This document shows positions 31,332 to 44,268 of a stretch of DNA of 64,000 bases, in pieces. The notes under the pieces were generated by a model. It saw only the letters and a program-made list of their open reading frames with translations. It searched no databases and had not been told where the DNA came from. Each line of letters begins with the position of its first letter. The stretch's first letter is position 1. The position numbers were made by a program, and so were the translations under genes. The stretch is from NCBI GenBank assembly GCA_947652605.1, contig OX393582.1, positions 15,152,544-15,216,543 on the forward strand, in the 5' to 3' direction. Source of the stretch: Elmis aenea (lineage: Eukaryota > Arthropoda > Insecta > Coleoptera > Elmidae).

Positions 31332-32151
31332 CACGTTAAGTGCCAATTGTATCCGTATGGATACAAAACATTTTGGCTCGATGGGCCACCTGTATCTGTT
31401 TGGATACAACGCCCTACATTTAGATTCGGCTGCTTGTATTCTTAAACATACATGTATTACCTATAACTATACCAGGAAAGGTTTAAGGGTGGTCCGGTGG
31501 ACCAAAAAATGTTGGTGGCCAGCGATTTTTTTACCCACATTGATATAAAAAAAATAATTAAAATTCAAGTTTTTTGATACAAATTTATTCACACAAAAAT
31601 CAAATTTACAATTTATAATCATCAAAAATAAAAGCACATAAACGATATAAAAATAAAACTGTATAATTGTGCTCTTCTTCATAAGATATAATGTAAATAT
31701 GAACACTTTATTTCCACTATACAACTAACTTTTTCGTAATAATATGACTGAATGCGACAACATCGAATGTTTGCATATGACTGATTTGTAGAACACGGTA
31801 TTTTTGGTATACTCTTACCGTAAGGTAACTTAATCCTTTAACTATTTATTTATTCGTTTACTTGCTACCATCGAATTATAAAAGTTAGTAAGTAGGTAAT
31901 AACGTGCAAGTTTTTACGAGTATTTACATACTTGTATTCGATAAGATACAGTGGTGAAACACTATTTTCTTCCCCATGGGTCGCCTGTATCCAAATGGAT
32001 ACAGTTCAATTTTTGTTTGAAAATGGGTTAAAATGTTATTATGTTGTGAAAATTTTTTATATTATTTAAGGGCAATTTAGAAACGTTAATTTAAAAAACA
32101 AATGGTGGCCAAAAAAACCCTACTTTTTTTAATATGGTGGCGCTTAACGTG
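31332..32151. mobile_element. piggyBac-like MITE with TTAA target duplication
   Basis: Ends CACGTTAAGTGCCA and tggcgcttaacgtg are flanked by TTAA at 31328-31331 and 32152-32155. Units 1 and 2 have the uninterrupted site (aatcctgaatctgatcatgc at about 7664). TTAA duplication is the piggyBac hallmark. Inside are three GTATCC-n3-4-GGATAC-type mini-hairpins (31348, 31391, 31988). No transposase. Confidence 0.85.
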
Positions 32152-32935
32152 TTAAATCTGTTCATGCAATAAAAAAATAAAAATACAGAATTTTTTTTGA
32201 GAGAAACGAATTACAAAATTATTTACCATTTGTCACAAAATCTTGAGAAACTGTGTATTTCATAAGACAAAACATGATCAAATCTTAACAGCGATATACT
32301 CAAAAACTAAAAAGTTCTGGCAAAAAAAGAACGTTGATATCTTAATACCAAATTTTAGCATTTAACATATACAAAGTGTCCATTATCTGCCTTTAAACAC
32401 AGTTGTCCTCTCTAAACGTGCATACTCACAGAAGCAATTCGACAGAAGGTCCATTTTCAAATTAATGCTCACAAAATAAAATTTTTCGCTAAAAATAATA
32501 CAAACACAACTACACAGGTTATAAACTATTAATTACTAAAGCGATTGTGTTATGTCTTGTCAATACAAAAATAGCTAAGATTTTGTGAAAAATAATAAAT
32601 GATCTTGAAACCCATTATACTCAGAAATGTCCTAGTCCTATGTGTGTTTACTTTTTAATGCATAATCAAATGATGTATTAAATTCTTTATCAGATTAAAC
32701 TTAAAAAAGTATACTATGTAATTATTGTAGCTTAAAACTTCCACAATATATCTTATGAGATAGTTATATCTAAGTATTTCATTTGCTTTAGACAATCTGA
32801 TAAATTTTATAATAAAAAAAGCATTTTAATATAATTTTATTAACAATTTCCTGCAGTTTACAAGATATAGGTAAGGTTTATAAGGGTTCCCTCCTAGAAT
32901 AACAAAGTTACAGGGGTGTGATAGTCTAAAGCTGC

Positions 32936-33250
32936 GTTCACATAGAAAAGTATTGTATTGTATTGTAGCGTAAGCAAAGTTAAGTATACGAATATCAAAT
33001 GATAGCGTTCACATAAGCAAAGGAGTGGAATTGGCTTGCAAGCCGTGTGGTAAGGTACTGCAAGACCTTGCAAGCGCCAAGCTTCTTGCAATACCCCATA
33101 ACAAGAACCAATCACAGTGGATTAGCCCTGCGTATGCGCGTGGTAATCGTCTTTAGTGAACAAACACTACAATACCTCTATGTGAACGCTACTCTTGCAG
33201 GCACGTTGCAATACAATACAATGCATTAATTTTCTACGTGAACGCAGCTT
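32936..33250. mobile_element. Small inverted-repeat element (ends AGCTGCGTTCAC)
   Basis: Left agctgcgttcacatagaaaa and right ttttctacgtgaacgcagct form near-perfect 20-bp inverted ends, with attgtattgtattgta / caatacaatacaat just inside. It interrupts unit 3 sequence. The target duplication is unclear. Confidence 0.7.
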
Positions 33251-33494
33251 AACTCTCTAACTGAACAAGTTATGAGGTTCACTGTTGGTTGGTTGGTTCA
33301 GTTCCAGCTACCAGTTCGATAAATTTTAACTTTTTGGTTTTCATTCCAATTTCTGTTTTTTTATTGTAATAATGATATCGTAACCAGTTAGTGATAACGA
33401 TTTGGTTCTGATTCAGATTTAATGATTTAGCGAAATTCTTAATAGAAAGCAAAATAATTACACATTGAAACATATTCTGTATTCATTTGCTATA

Positions 33495-34216
33495 CAGGGT
33501 GTCCCAGATTACATTTCCAGCATGGTGATCTCGCTTATTATAAGAGATACAGGTTTGTTTAAATTAGATGAATTATTCCTTAGTACGAGGGGAGCCACAA
33601 TCAATTTTTAAAAGAACAAGATTCCTCGTGCTTCAGATGTTATAGCTAATAATATGAAAATGTCGAATTTCTTTTTTCTCTCATAACTTTGTTGTCTTAA
33701 TCGTTAGAACAATTTTATTTGTACTTTCTTTAGGTATTTTTTAAAGGAGAATGTAACTGTTATTTTAGATTTTTTTTAACACCTACCATTTTTAAGATAT
33801 TACTCCTAATTTCATTTTTTCTTACAGTTTCTATTGCAAAGAATGTAGCATTTCAACATTTAGCTATTCCATAGCCAACTTCGCGGCCCATGAGAAAAAA
33901 TAAAACTAGGGGTAATATCTCGAAAATGGTAGGTGTTAAAAAAAATCTAAAATAAGTCACATTCTGTCTTAAAAAGTACCTTAAGAAAGTACAAATAAAA
34001 TTGTTCTAACGATTAAGACAAAAAAGTTATGAGAAAAAATAAATTCGACATTTTCATATTTTTAGCTATAATATCTGAAGTACGAGGAATCTTGTACTTT
34101 TAAAAATTGATTGTGGCTCCTCTCATACTAAGGAATAATTCATTTAATTTAAGCAAACCTGTATCTCTTAAAATAAGCGAGATCACCATGCTGGAAATGC
34201 AATCTGGGACACCCTG
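33495..34216. mobile_element. TA-flanked foldback (family G), near-perfect palindrome
   Basis: Ends CAGGGTGTCCCAGATTACAT and gcaatctgggacaccctg are flanked by TA. The arms of about 330 bp mirror each other closely (gtggctcc, attgttctaacgattaagac). It is absent at the matching place in unit 1 (about 8688), giving a clean empty site. Confidence 0.88.
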
Positions 34217-34269
34217 TATAAATATAATATGAAAAACACAAAAATATTGCTGCTATTCTACAATATTTA

Positions 34270-37200
34270 TTGCTTTATTTACACAATATTGATACATACT
34301 TGTGATGTTATACAGTTAATGGTAATTTATTCTTGTAGCTTGTAGCACAATGCACAAAACAGCTTGTAGTGGAAGTAGCTTGTAGTCCTAAGTCCGATAT
34401 ATGTACTATGTTTACATACGAAGTTGCCTTTCTTCTATGGAATTTGCAACAACGTGGTTGCAACGACAGCATACAACTTTCATAAAAGGTTTGCAGCCCA
34501 CTATACACCAACGCTTAATAAAGTCTATAATATGTTTATAGCTGTGGTTTATATACAGGATGGTTCAGACTAGGGTACCTTAATAAACAGGGTATGGACA
34601 GCCAAGAACAAGTTTCTATTGGCTGAGGTGTATATACGGTCGAGTTTCGCTTGCCGCTAGGCTGAGACCTCCAGATTTCAAATAATTAGTATGGAGCGCA
34701 TAGGAAAATATTCATATTTTATTTTTTTCTTGCGTGTTCAGAGTGTTTAAGTGTGTTCTAAGACTTTAAAAGACATTAGTGATAGTTGTGTAAGTTATTA
34801 CCATACGTAAATTTCATAAGTTAAGTTAAATACAATTATTTTTTTAATTTTTAAGAAAATGTGCGATGTATTATTGGTCTACATCGAACTTAATAGCAAT
34901 GCTTGGGATAAATAATGTAATTTTGTGATAAAATATGAAATTAAATTGATGAATCTATACTTTTCAGTTGCTCATTGGACATTAAAAAATACGTTTATCA
35001 TGACGTCTTGTGTTTTATTCCTTACATGCCTACACCCCATGATACACGGCGTGTATCATGGGTTGCATGCCTACTATGGAAATACGCGCTCCGTAGATGT
35101 TTTTTAAACATTAATAGCTAATAACAATTGTTAATCCTTCATTTTTTAATTGCTATACTTATTATTGCATCTATTTCTGCACGCCAATTGAGTTTTTACC
35201 TACAAATTTCGTTTAAAAATTGAGTTATTTAAAGAAATCCTATATAATCCCATAGCGGCTATTAGAAATTTGGAGGGTTTGTGAAGCGTGGTCATACCCT
35301 GTTATATAGAGGTATAGTATATTCCATTTAAAATTGCTCACAGCGGATTAAGAAGAGGCAGAACTAAACGAAACAAATGCACAATCTCCGTCTCTTTCAT
35401 TAAATATTATTTGTGTTTACAATTCAGTCTACGCCAATGAAAGTTGTAATCTAATTGAATGAATATTATCGCAAGCAGTCGAAATTTGATCCCTAATTAT
35501 AGGTTCAATAAGGTTTAATTTGGGTTCTTAGGTAAAAGAAAATTAATATCTGTATCAGTGTTTCCCAAAAGTTTTTGCTTGTAAACAATTAGAAGTATAA
35601 TTTAAAATCTATTATAGCGTATATAAAGTAATAAGCTTTTAGCGAGAACTTGTTTAGAACTGCAGCATTATGGTCATTATGCTCAAAGAAAAGCAATTAG
35701 GAAGATGTGGTATGCGATTATGATTTTAGGTGTTGTGCCATACAAATCATTTAAGGTTTATAATCCAAGATTGTGTATGTACGTGGGTTGTTCCAACTGC
35801 TTAAGCCGATATGAGAAGTCTTATATGGGATATACGATATACTATACCCTAGGTCAGACCACCCGTACCAGCACTTTTATTCGAAAATGCGACGTCTGAC
35901 AAAGACGGGGATTTTTTTTTTATCACAAAAGTGCATATGTAGAATTGACTGACGCTATAGCGGTTTTCGTGATTAAACCAGAAGTGGCCAAATTCGGAAG
36001 TAACTTTAAAAACTTAAATGGAACCAATCGGTTTTTATTGCATAATTATTAGAAACATATTTAATAAAAAATACTTTTTACTTGAAATTTTTTTTGATTA
36101 TCAGTATAGTTTGTGATCCATTGGACCTAAATCATAACAACATTTAAAACCCTATTCGCATGTAACTGAGTTCTGTACACACCCTTTTTTTATTTAGTTT
36201 TATATTTATTTAAATGAAATTTTAGACGTGTTATGTGTGAAAAACCCGATTATTTGAACATAATATGGACACTATTGTTTGTCAATAGGCAATATACCTA
36301 TCTGGAGAATGTTTAAGCGGGTGGAAGTAAAACGTGCATTTAATTTATATTGGACGTGTGACGTTGAATCATGGTTGAATCTGGAAATAAATAAAGTACA
36401 TATACTTTTCTATCCAATATCAATATAAACAAACCATGGTAACCACCAAAATGAATCGTTTTAGATTGGAATATTAATTTAATGGTGCATGTTCACTTAT
36501 ATTATTTTTTACTCAAATACTGTAGGTTTTACGAGAAAAGTTAAAGAATTAAAAAAGTTTATAAATAAATCAAGCGTTCAAAATTTTAGCCACCAAAAAG
36601 TTCTGATTAAAAAACCAACAGGGGTCACACGTTTACTTTCTTATTTCAAATACAATAATCTATTTTTTATTGCGTTTTTGGATTTAACACTTTATTTTAG
36701 AGGGTCTTTTGATGTCATTCCCTATACCTAAGTGCAGTCTTTTCTTTGATTTTTGGAATTTTTGAAAATTCTTTGATTTTTATCGTGATGCTTAATATTA
36801 TGAAGAGGAAACGCTTAAATTTAGACTATGCATAGTAGAAACCTTTGAGTTCAATCTGGAATTTTTGCAATCAATGCATTACTTACAGGGTGTCCTAAAT
36901 TTAATTTTTTTAAAAATACAACTTCAGACCACTAAAACTCGTTTTTTTCAAACACAATGCCCAAATTTTGTTTAAATGGATCAATCTGTATCAACGTTTC
37001 CTATACCTATCTGCAACAATTTTCGAGTTATTAAGAATTTTTGATAAAGTTAAGAGAAATTGTAACATTTTTAAATACTAAGCCTTGGAAGTGACAACAA
37101 ATGCCAATATTAATAACTGTCAACCACTTATATAGCGTTTGTCTGAAGTATCGATGAAAATGGAAAATCAAGAGTATTCAAACACGAATATTTTGAACTA

Positions 37201-38830
37201 GCTTTTCTTTTCTTCGCTATGTCCTTTTTTCTCATGAATGCATTAAATAATGATAAACTTTAGCAGAACTTCCTCATCTATTGTTTGGTTCAGTATCAAT
37301 TTTTCCATTTTGTTATTTGGTATTTTCACCCCCATTTATGTCTTGGTCTTCTAGTTTTATTGTTGTATTCTATATTCCAGTCAACTTTCCCTATTTCCAT
37401 ATTCCTGTATCGTACATTTAGTATCTTTCCTAATTCATTTATTTAAAAAAAATAATATCCATTGGAATGTCGAAGAAAAATATTGCAAAAACTAATAGCG
37501 GTGATTTTTTATGAGATGAACGTTGCCGTGAAAAACCTAATTATTTCATCTACACAGCTATAAATAATTAGTTGAGCGTGACTTTAGCTCCGCTCTGTAC
37601 TTACAAGCGTTGGTGTATTATAGTTATGAGTTTTTTATCCGGGATAATTAAAAAAGTTTAAATCTAACATGAAAAAATAAGTTTATACAGCGTCTATTTT
37701 AGTTACAGTAGCCTGCTAAGACTCGGCGCACATAAAAATAACATCAAGTTTATAAATGTTCGAGCCAACTTGATTAAAATTAAACAGATTGTATATAACT
37801 AAGGGGGGCTTAGGTCTACAGCGCATTTTAAAGCCCCTGGCCCAGACAAATCAATACACGTCCCAGCGCGTACCCAATGAAATTCCATATTCTGCCCCCT
37901 TTTGGAAGGGCGTAGTGTGAGGATTTATTTTTAGAGCAGGGGTGTATGCAATTTTATACAACAAATTTTAATAACGATAATTCTCTTAAAAATTTAAACA
38001 AAGATTTCGGTTTTCTTCAAATCTTGCAAAGACGATATTTAGATGTCATTAAAAATTAAAAAATAACACTCGTTACTGATTTGCAAGTAACATTTTTTTA
38101 TACTGAACACACAGTATCGGTACATTATTCGGCTTTAAACTGTTATTATTTGTCGTTAGCAAAATCTTAGAGTTGAGTTTAAATATTTTAAATATCCATG
38201 TAGATATTTCTTACTAAAATGAATACACTTTATATTAAATATTGATTTTAACGGGTTGTTTTTGTAGTAATCACGATATTAATTAATTATTCATCGTTTA
38301 CATGCTATACGTGCATTTGTAAGTGTCTCTTTGACCGTTATTTTCGGAGTACCGTAAGGTCTTGTTTCATGGTTAAATATTGTTTTGTTGAAAAGGTTTT
38401 CGCCCTCTGTGAAATTTTACGAACTCCACTGAGCGGGTGCAAGAAACCGGCGCAACCCCAACTTCGGCGCATACTGTGGTGGTTGCCGGCACCCCAACAT
38501 GTTTGTGCATCTGAAAAAGCGTACACATTTGGTTAAAATAATACTTTAAAAAATAGTGTTTTTACCATCGTCAGTGATACAAAGTGTAAGTAACTTGTAA
38601 AGATTAATTTACTATATTTTACAGTCGTTGTAATTCTGTTATCTTGGCATAAAATCGAAGTTACATAAATATTGATGATATAAGCCACGAAATTAATTGT
38701 TTTTATATTTTTATATTTTAAGTACATGGGCGTGTCATATTTAATCTACAGTAAAAAATTATGTAACTGATATTTTAAACATTTTACTCACCAAAAACTT
38801 CGTTGAGTTTATATTACACATTTAAAAAAA
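34270..38830. other. Intergenic region, no gene recognised
   Basis: Short open frames (for example 36489-36731) are AT-rich and have no recognised domain. Seen: a 27-nt palindrome at 35036-35062, a degenerate relative of the 42315 element around 35930-36300 (tagttttatatttatttaaatgaaattttag), and a lone foldback end (acagggtgtcctaaattt) at 36886. The stretch 34620-34800 lacks repeats and is less AT-rich and could hold a promoter or 5' exon of the downstream BTB gene; this is a guess. Confidence 0.5.
35036..35062. repeat. 27-nt perfect palindrome
   Basis: cccatgatacacg and its exact complement around a single G. Confidence 0.85.
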
Positions 38831-38838
38831 TAATTGTA

Positions 38839-39426
38839 CAGGGTGGTCCAAATTTGATCGCATACATGGGTATCGCATTTATCAATAAATATATATAATA
38901 TAGACAATAATATACTACATAACTGCTAATTCTGACTATATTGTTGTTATCTTATGTTTAAATATTTATAATGTTTATCTCAACAACAAGAACAAATTAC
39001 AAAACCTTCGCAACTTGTACAACATCAGTTTTAAAAGGTTTTACACCTTGTTTTTTTTTGTTTTCAGAGCCTACTGTTTTTCTTAAGAAAAAAAAACTAA
39101 AAACTTCGTAACTTGCGTATTAAAAAAAGGTAACGGCGAGCGTTAACTTTTTTTTAGTATCATCGAATTTTACATAAAAATATCTAAAAATAATATCCAT
39201 ACATTTTTTCGATATTGACAACAATAACGATGATATGACCCATTATAGATATAACAAAAAAAGTACTTTTTTTCTAATAACTCAAACACCAGAAATTATA
39301 GAATATTTTTGAAAACTGTTCTGAGTTTGTCTAAAAAAACTGCACATTTTTGGTAATTTAACCGCTTCTCTATCTTGAATATTAAGCGAGATACCAATGT
39401 CATTCTATCGAATTTGGACCACCCTG
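38839..39426. mobile_element. TA-flanked foldback (family F), compact copy
   Basis: Ends CAGGGTGGTCCAAATTTGAT and cgaatttggaccaccctg, flanked by TA. Internal arms carry tatctcg/gcgagata. Related sequence occurs at 24778-28291 and 55400-55860. Confidence 0.82.
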
Positions 39427-40215
39427 TACATTTCTTGGTGGTTGGTTCTTAACTATCTAAGCTCGACTGTCCCAAGATTTTGGTTCCTGTTGTTAGCCTC
39501 TATTATTGTAGCTGTATGCATGTCATTATTTCCTATAAGCACATTTGCGTACGAATAGTGTGTCCTACATAATGAGGAACAAATTTATTAACAAATCTTT
39601 TGTTGATTGACAAAACCCAAATACTGACGTTGTACTCCAAGTTATGACCGTAATAATTTAACGTTACTAAAATTTAAGGCCTTATAACTTGGTATTTTTG
39701 AGGTGCTACATGTTGTAGTAAATGATGGGTGGATGGGTCAGTATTTGTTGCATGTTATTCATTTAAAAGTAAATGAAATAACACTAAAGTATAATAAAAA
39801 CAATTGATGACAGGTGTCACAGTGTATAGAAAATATAAATATAGGGTAGGTCATGAAAAAAAAACACAATCATACATAAAACAATATTTACTTTCACTCT
39901 AAATAAACAGTTGTTTATGATAACATTAGAATTTAAATATCAATCAATATTAATATTTTCAATTACAATAAATTGTTGGATAGGTCATACTAATGGGCTC
40001 TTCGGTCAACAATCTTCTCTTCTTAATTTAAAAAAAAATTTCATTTTAAATTAATAAAAATTTAATGTTGAGAAATAAAGGAATCAATTGCATTATTAAA
40101 AAAAAACTTGGAACAACGGCGTATGGTGAGGGCCATGGATTAAATTCACTCAATTTAGTTTAGTATGTGTGTATGTTTAGTATCAAACAATTGTATGTTG
40201 TATAGTTTGGACTGC

Positions 40216-40494
40216 AGGGGCCGGCAACGTTTTTTACTTCGAGTGCAAAAATAATCTTAAGCCTAAAAAATTTATTGAGTGCCGTCAACAATATTGACCA
40301 TTACCTGGGAGCGTTTAAAAGTTGTTGTTTTTTTCGATTCAATTTATATTTTCATATATTTGCCCCTGTAAATTTTATATTTTACCATCCAAGGCCCATA
40401 AACAATTGTAGGAAATTTTTCTTAGTGCCACTCAGAATATTGTCTTTGTCTTGTGCCACCTATTGGTACGCATGCGAAGGGTTGCCGACCCCTG
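40216..40494. mobile_element. hAT (SPIN-like end) MITE
   Basis: Ends CAGGGGCCGGCAACG and gttgccgacccctg. Flanking gtttggac and gtttagag agree at six of eight positions. Such CAGGGGTCGGCAAC termini are typical of a hAT group. Confidence 0.7.
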
Positions 40495-41522
40495 GTTTAG
40501 AGAATCTTAATTAGAATATCTGGTGGTCTGGAGCGGCATTTTAAAGTTTTAACACCCAGGCACTATATGGCGAAAGTCTTTTATCAGTTTATTTATAGTT
40601 TGAAAATGAATGTGGAACATATTACTACACTTCAATGTTATTAATTTCACAACGACGTCTCCAACTTCAGTTAAGTGATGTACGTTCCACGACTTTCTGA
40701 ACGCAACCAAACAATTTTAATTCGTTCTAGTGCCACAATCCCTATGCGCATATAAACAAAACAGAACATAATAATTGTTTGGTAATGCATCTATAAAACA
40801 GGGCCTATTTATTATTCGATAAAAAAATGTGTAATTAAATGTATGTGCCAAAACTTATATATAATTATGAGTAGGTATTTATTAATATAGAAGTATTTGC
40901 TGGGAATATGCTGCATTATTGGTTATAATAATATACGATGTATAGTTACTTATTGTAATTAATTAACTAATTGTGTGTTCATGATAAAAATGGACAAATT
41001 TAAATGAAACTAAATGTATATAATTAGAATTAGTGTATATTATATGCTTTAATTATTTCATCAGTTAAAGTACAACAGTGCTACATATTTTTGTGAAAAT
41101 TGAATGTTTTCTTTTTTATTGTAAATAGTACATTTCAAAATTATTTTAATAATATCAGATGTGAAATATAATATAATAATTATATAGTTTTTTTCTGGTA
41201 CCATAAAAGCACGTAAGTGTAAAATATGAGGTAGTTCTATAAATACATGAATATTAATGATGTACAGTGTTTTCCAAATATTTTAAATAAACGTGAGGTA
41301 CCCTTTATTATGATTAAACTTGCTTTTGTTTTAATTCTATGTAATGATAAAATGTATTTTAATAATAAATTGTCAGTGACATTAAAATAATTCATTTAAA
41401 TGTCTTAAATTAAATGCAATTATAATGTATTAGAAAAAATATTTAAAAAATAAATCATTTAACCTGTTTTAAAATAGGTGATTGATATGAATATATGTAA
41501 TTTATTTTTAAAAATATTTCAG

Positions 41523-41584
41523 GTATCCAGTTTTGGCTCTTATGCAGTTCGTCATTGTGAGATAGTTTGCAGTCACAAATAGTT
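41523..41584 (+). other. Possible noncoding 5' exon of the BTB gene
   Basis: It is preceded by aaaatatttcag and followed by gtaagt. The BTB coding sequence begins exactly at a splice acceptor, so at least one upstream untranslated exon must exist; this is the best-looking candidate nearby. No transcript evidence. Confidence 0.2.
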
Positions 41585-41936
41585 GTAAGTGAAGAATTAA
41601 TTATTAGAGAACTTTTAATGCGAGAGACTGATAATGTGTTTAGTGTTAATAATTTAATGGATTAATAACTGTTTTTTAACTGAATATTTCGGTTATATTC
41701 ATTTTTAATTTATTTAAAATAATTGTCGTTATTTATTTATATTTTTATGTTCAATAAATTATTAAAATTTAATTTTGAACAATAAAATTATCTAACAATT
41801 TTAAGGGCTAAAATTTTGCTCTGCAATGTGTTCTTAGGTATTAATAATTTATTATAATTTTCTTGTTCTAGTTGTCATGTTAATAAAAAAAACATTGAAA
41901 TAATTTTTAAGTTTTTGAAATTAAATAAATTATATG

Positions 41937-42298
41937 TGTTACGGTAAAAGCCCAAAAAATGGTAAATCTTGGGTTTTACTGGTAAATTTCAGATTTACCA
42001 CAGTGAAGTAGTAAACGTCCGAAAAAAGCTTGTAAGCCATATCATTACGAGCTTTTACGTCAGTTTTCATTAAAAAACGCTTTTGCTAACATGACCGTCG
42101 TATTGCTAACATGACCGTCGTACATTTGGTCAGTAATAGAGGGTCAGATCAAAGCATTGATTGATTGATTGAAGCATTTTATTAAATTGAATTATAAAAA
42201 TGAAACTAAGTTCGGGCTTTTACCACCTCATTATGATAAATGCTAGGATTTACCGGTAAAACCTAATATTTACCAATTTGCGGGCTTTTACTGTAACA
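41937..42298. mobile_element. Foldback MITE with TGTTACGGTAAAAGCCC ends
   Basis: Left tgttacggtaaaagccc and right gggcttttactgtaaca mirror each other, and the mirroring continues inward (tggtaaat, ggttttac). The loop contains a perfect 20-bp tandem duplication at 42083-42122. Confidence 0.78.
42083..42122. repeat. Perfect two-copy 20-bp tandem repeat
   Basis: ttgctaacatgaccgtcgta occurs twice in a row inside the MITE loop. Confidence 0.8.
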
Positions 42299-42314
42299 TA
42301 TGCAATTTAATATA

Positions 42315-42987
42315 CCGGGTGTAAATGAAGTGTGGTACACCCCCTTTTTTTTCTTAAGTTTTGATTTTAGATAAACGAAATTTTAGACATATGATATGTG
42401 CAAAAAACCAGGCTTTTTGAGCCGTTGCACACATTTGTTTCACTTCCGGTTTCACCGGAAATGACCCCAACTTTGTTATTTTAAATGGAACACCCTGTAT
42501 ATTTTTACATTTTTGGAAGCGATTTTGGATACAAATGCACTATTTTGGTTAATTTTTATAACCTCAAATTTTTTTTTAACAAAATTTAGTTTTTTATTAA
42601 GGGTGCCGTGACCTGCACAAATTGATTTTTATTATGTCAACAATTGTTCAAAAAACGTTTTTGTAAATTTTAAATGACATTTAGGCTACTTAAATCGGCT
42701 TTGAAGGTTGCGGAATCGGTTTTTTGACAAAAAGTAAATTTTTTTAAATGGAACCATGCTGGTACTAGCGGTTATTTAAATGGAGCATCTTCTAACGAAT
42801 CCATCGATACCAATAACTTGTATTTTTATTAAGAGTCTGCTTCAAAAATGAAACCGGAAGTGAAACAAATGTGTGCAACGGCTCAAAAAGCCCGGTTTTT
42901 TGCACATATCATATGTCTAAAATTTCATTTATCTAAAATCAAAACTAAAGAAAAAAAAGGGGTGTACCACACTTCATTTACACCCGG
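42315..42987. mobile_element. TA-flanked foldback (family H), CCGGGTGTAAATG ends
   Basis: Ends CCGGGTGTAAATGAAGTGTG and cacttcatttacacccgg are flanked by TA. Arms mirror for about 180 bp or more (catatgatatgtgcaaaaaa; cgttgcacacatttgtttc). The open frame 42848-43069 is the inverted arm and not a gene. Relatives are around 35930-36300 and 55320-56117. Confidence 0.88.
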
Positions 42988-43099
42988 TATACGCAATCAA
43001 AAGTTGTGGGTGAAAAGTATAATAACAAAGGCGAGTGTTCATTTTAATGCATATTCAACTTTTAAATAATTATAACATGAACGTTTGTAATTGGCAATA

Positions 43100-43776
43100 A
43101 CTTTTATTTATATAATTTAATTAATTTAATGTAATTTGTTCCCTTCAACTATGAATTTATTTATTTTTTTAACCTACGTTACATCTATTATAGTTTCTAA
43201 AATTCTTATGACAGTGGTTTTAGCAATAAAAAAGTTCACACCAAATAGAACTGGTCGTAATTCTTACATCATATGAAATATTCAGATAATGAGATAATAA
43301 TTAAATCTCCAATGACTTGCTATAGTCGCTTAGTTTTTTAAGACTAGTCACACATTTTTTTGTGTAGTGGAATTTAGTTCTGTCTAAACCTCTTCTGGCT
43401 TAATCTTTTAAGGATAAAATTAATGTTAAAATCTTTATTTATAAACTTCATTCACAAGTAAGGCCGTCACGAGGGTATGTGTTGTCCTCAGGAAAACTTT
43501 TATGCTGTCGCTTTACGGTGTTGTCATCAAAATTTACTGATGAACCAACAAATTTCATGTACTTTCTTTGTAATTTAAAAAAAACAATCGCACAATTCTT
43601 TCAATTGTTATAGTTAATCATTTTACCATCTCTGCGAAGTGCAGCTCTCAGATGGTGCTAGAGTTGCCTTAGTGTTAGCGACGCTCCTGTTCACTAGTGA
43701 TCAAACATTGTTCAACCGTTTTGAACCTTTATTGTAACCTATAAAAAGCAATAACATTTTAAAACTTTTTTTTTAG
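43100..43776 (+). other. Intergenic DNA and intron end upstream of the BTB coding start
   Basis: No coding evidence. The last bases are a polypyrimidine tract and ag at 43775-43776, an acceptor placed directly before the ATG. Confidence 0.5.
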
Positions 43777-44268
43777 ATGGCTTCAAGCAATACATTACAT
43801 CTGTTATGGGATAATCACTTAGAAAATATTAATACCTTATTTCAAAGCTTATATCAAGATAATAAATTAGTAGATGTTACTCTTGCCTGCAGAGATGGTT
43901 CTCTCCACGCACACAAACTCATATTATCTGCTTGTAGTCCGTACTTTGAAAGAATTTTCCAAGAGAATCCTGCAAAGCATCCCGTAGTAATTTTAAGGGG
44001 CATTTTTTATCATGAAATGCGATTAATATTGGAATTTATGTATAAAGGTTTTATTGATATACCAGCGAGTTGTTTCAATACATTAATTGGAGTAGCGTAT
44101 GATTTGGAGGTCAAGGGATTCGAAAACTTCAAAAATTTTCCCAGTAAAAATGGTGGTCTCTCAACAGGAGTTAATGAAATACGACTAAACAATGATGTTA
44201 CAGTTACCAATAGTACTGCAAATGTTCGGAATTCTGTTCCAAGAATTCCTATTCGTTCTGTAGATGAG
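43777..44268 (+). CDS. BTB gene coding exon 1: BTB/POZ domain
   Basis: 164 codons, phase 0 at the end (gat gag|gtaagc). The frame runs on past the donor for about ten codons, which is intron. The ATG directly follows an acceptor ag, so the 5' UTR is on another exon. Confidence 0.92.

Larger units (their letters stand above)
31125..33290. repeat. Family D foldback upstream of SIAH copy 3, twice interrupted
   Basis: Left end gtttgactgtcgcacccctata and right-end remnant gtgatagtc/aactgaac are orthologous to 7468-8459. The TTAA-flanked MITE 31332-32151 and the element 32936-33250 interrupt it. Confidence 0.7.
28626..34270. repeat. Segmental duplication unit 3 (contains tandem-SIAH gene 3)
   Basis: Colinear with units 1 and 2 from tgtaacagtaaaatgtggg to attgctgctattctacaat. 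Private insertions are a LINE-tail-like piece (29318-29365), a TTAA-flanked MITE (31332-32151), a small inverted-repeat element (32936-33250) and a family G foldback (33495-34216). Confidence 0.8.
39427..41936. other. Intergenic AT-rich DNA, no gene recognised
   Basis: Contains a hAT-like MITE at 40216-40494 and, at 41523-41584, a stretch between a good acceptor (ttcag) and a donor (gtaagt) that could be a noncoding exon. No coding frame was supported. Confidence 0.5.

Noticed and set aside
33047..33229. 60-aa plus-strand frame
   Set aside because: Inside the small inverted-repeat element 32936-33250.
42848..43069. 73-aa plus-strand frame
   Set aside because: Lies in the right arm of the family H foldback and runs into flanking DNA.
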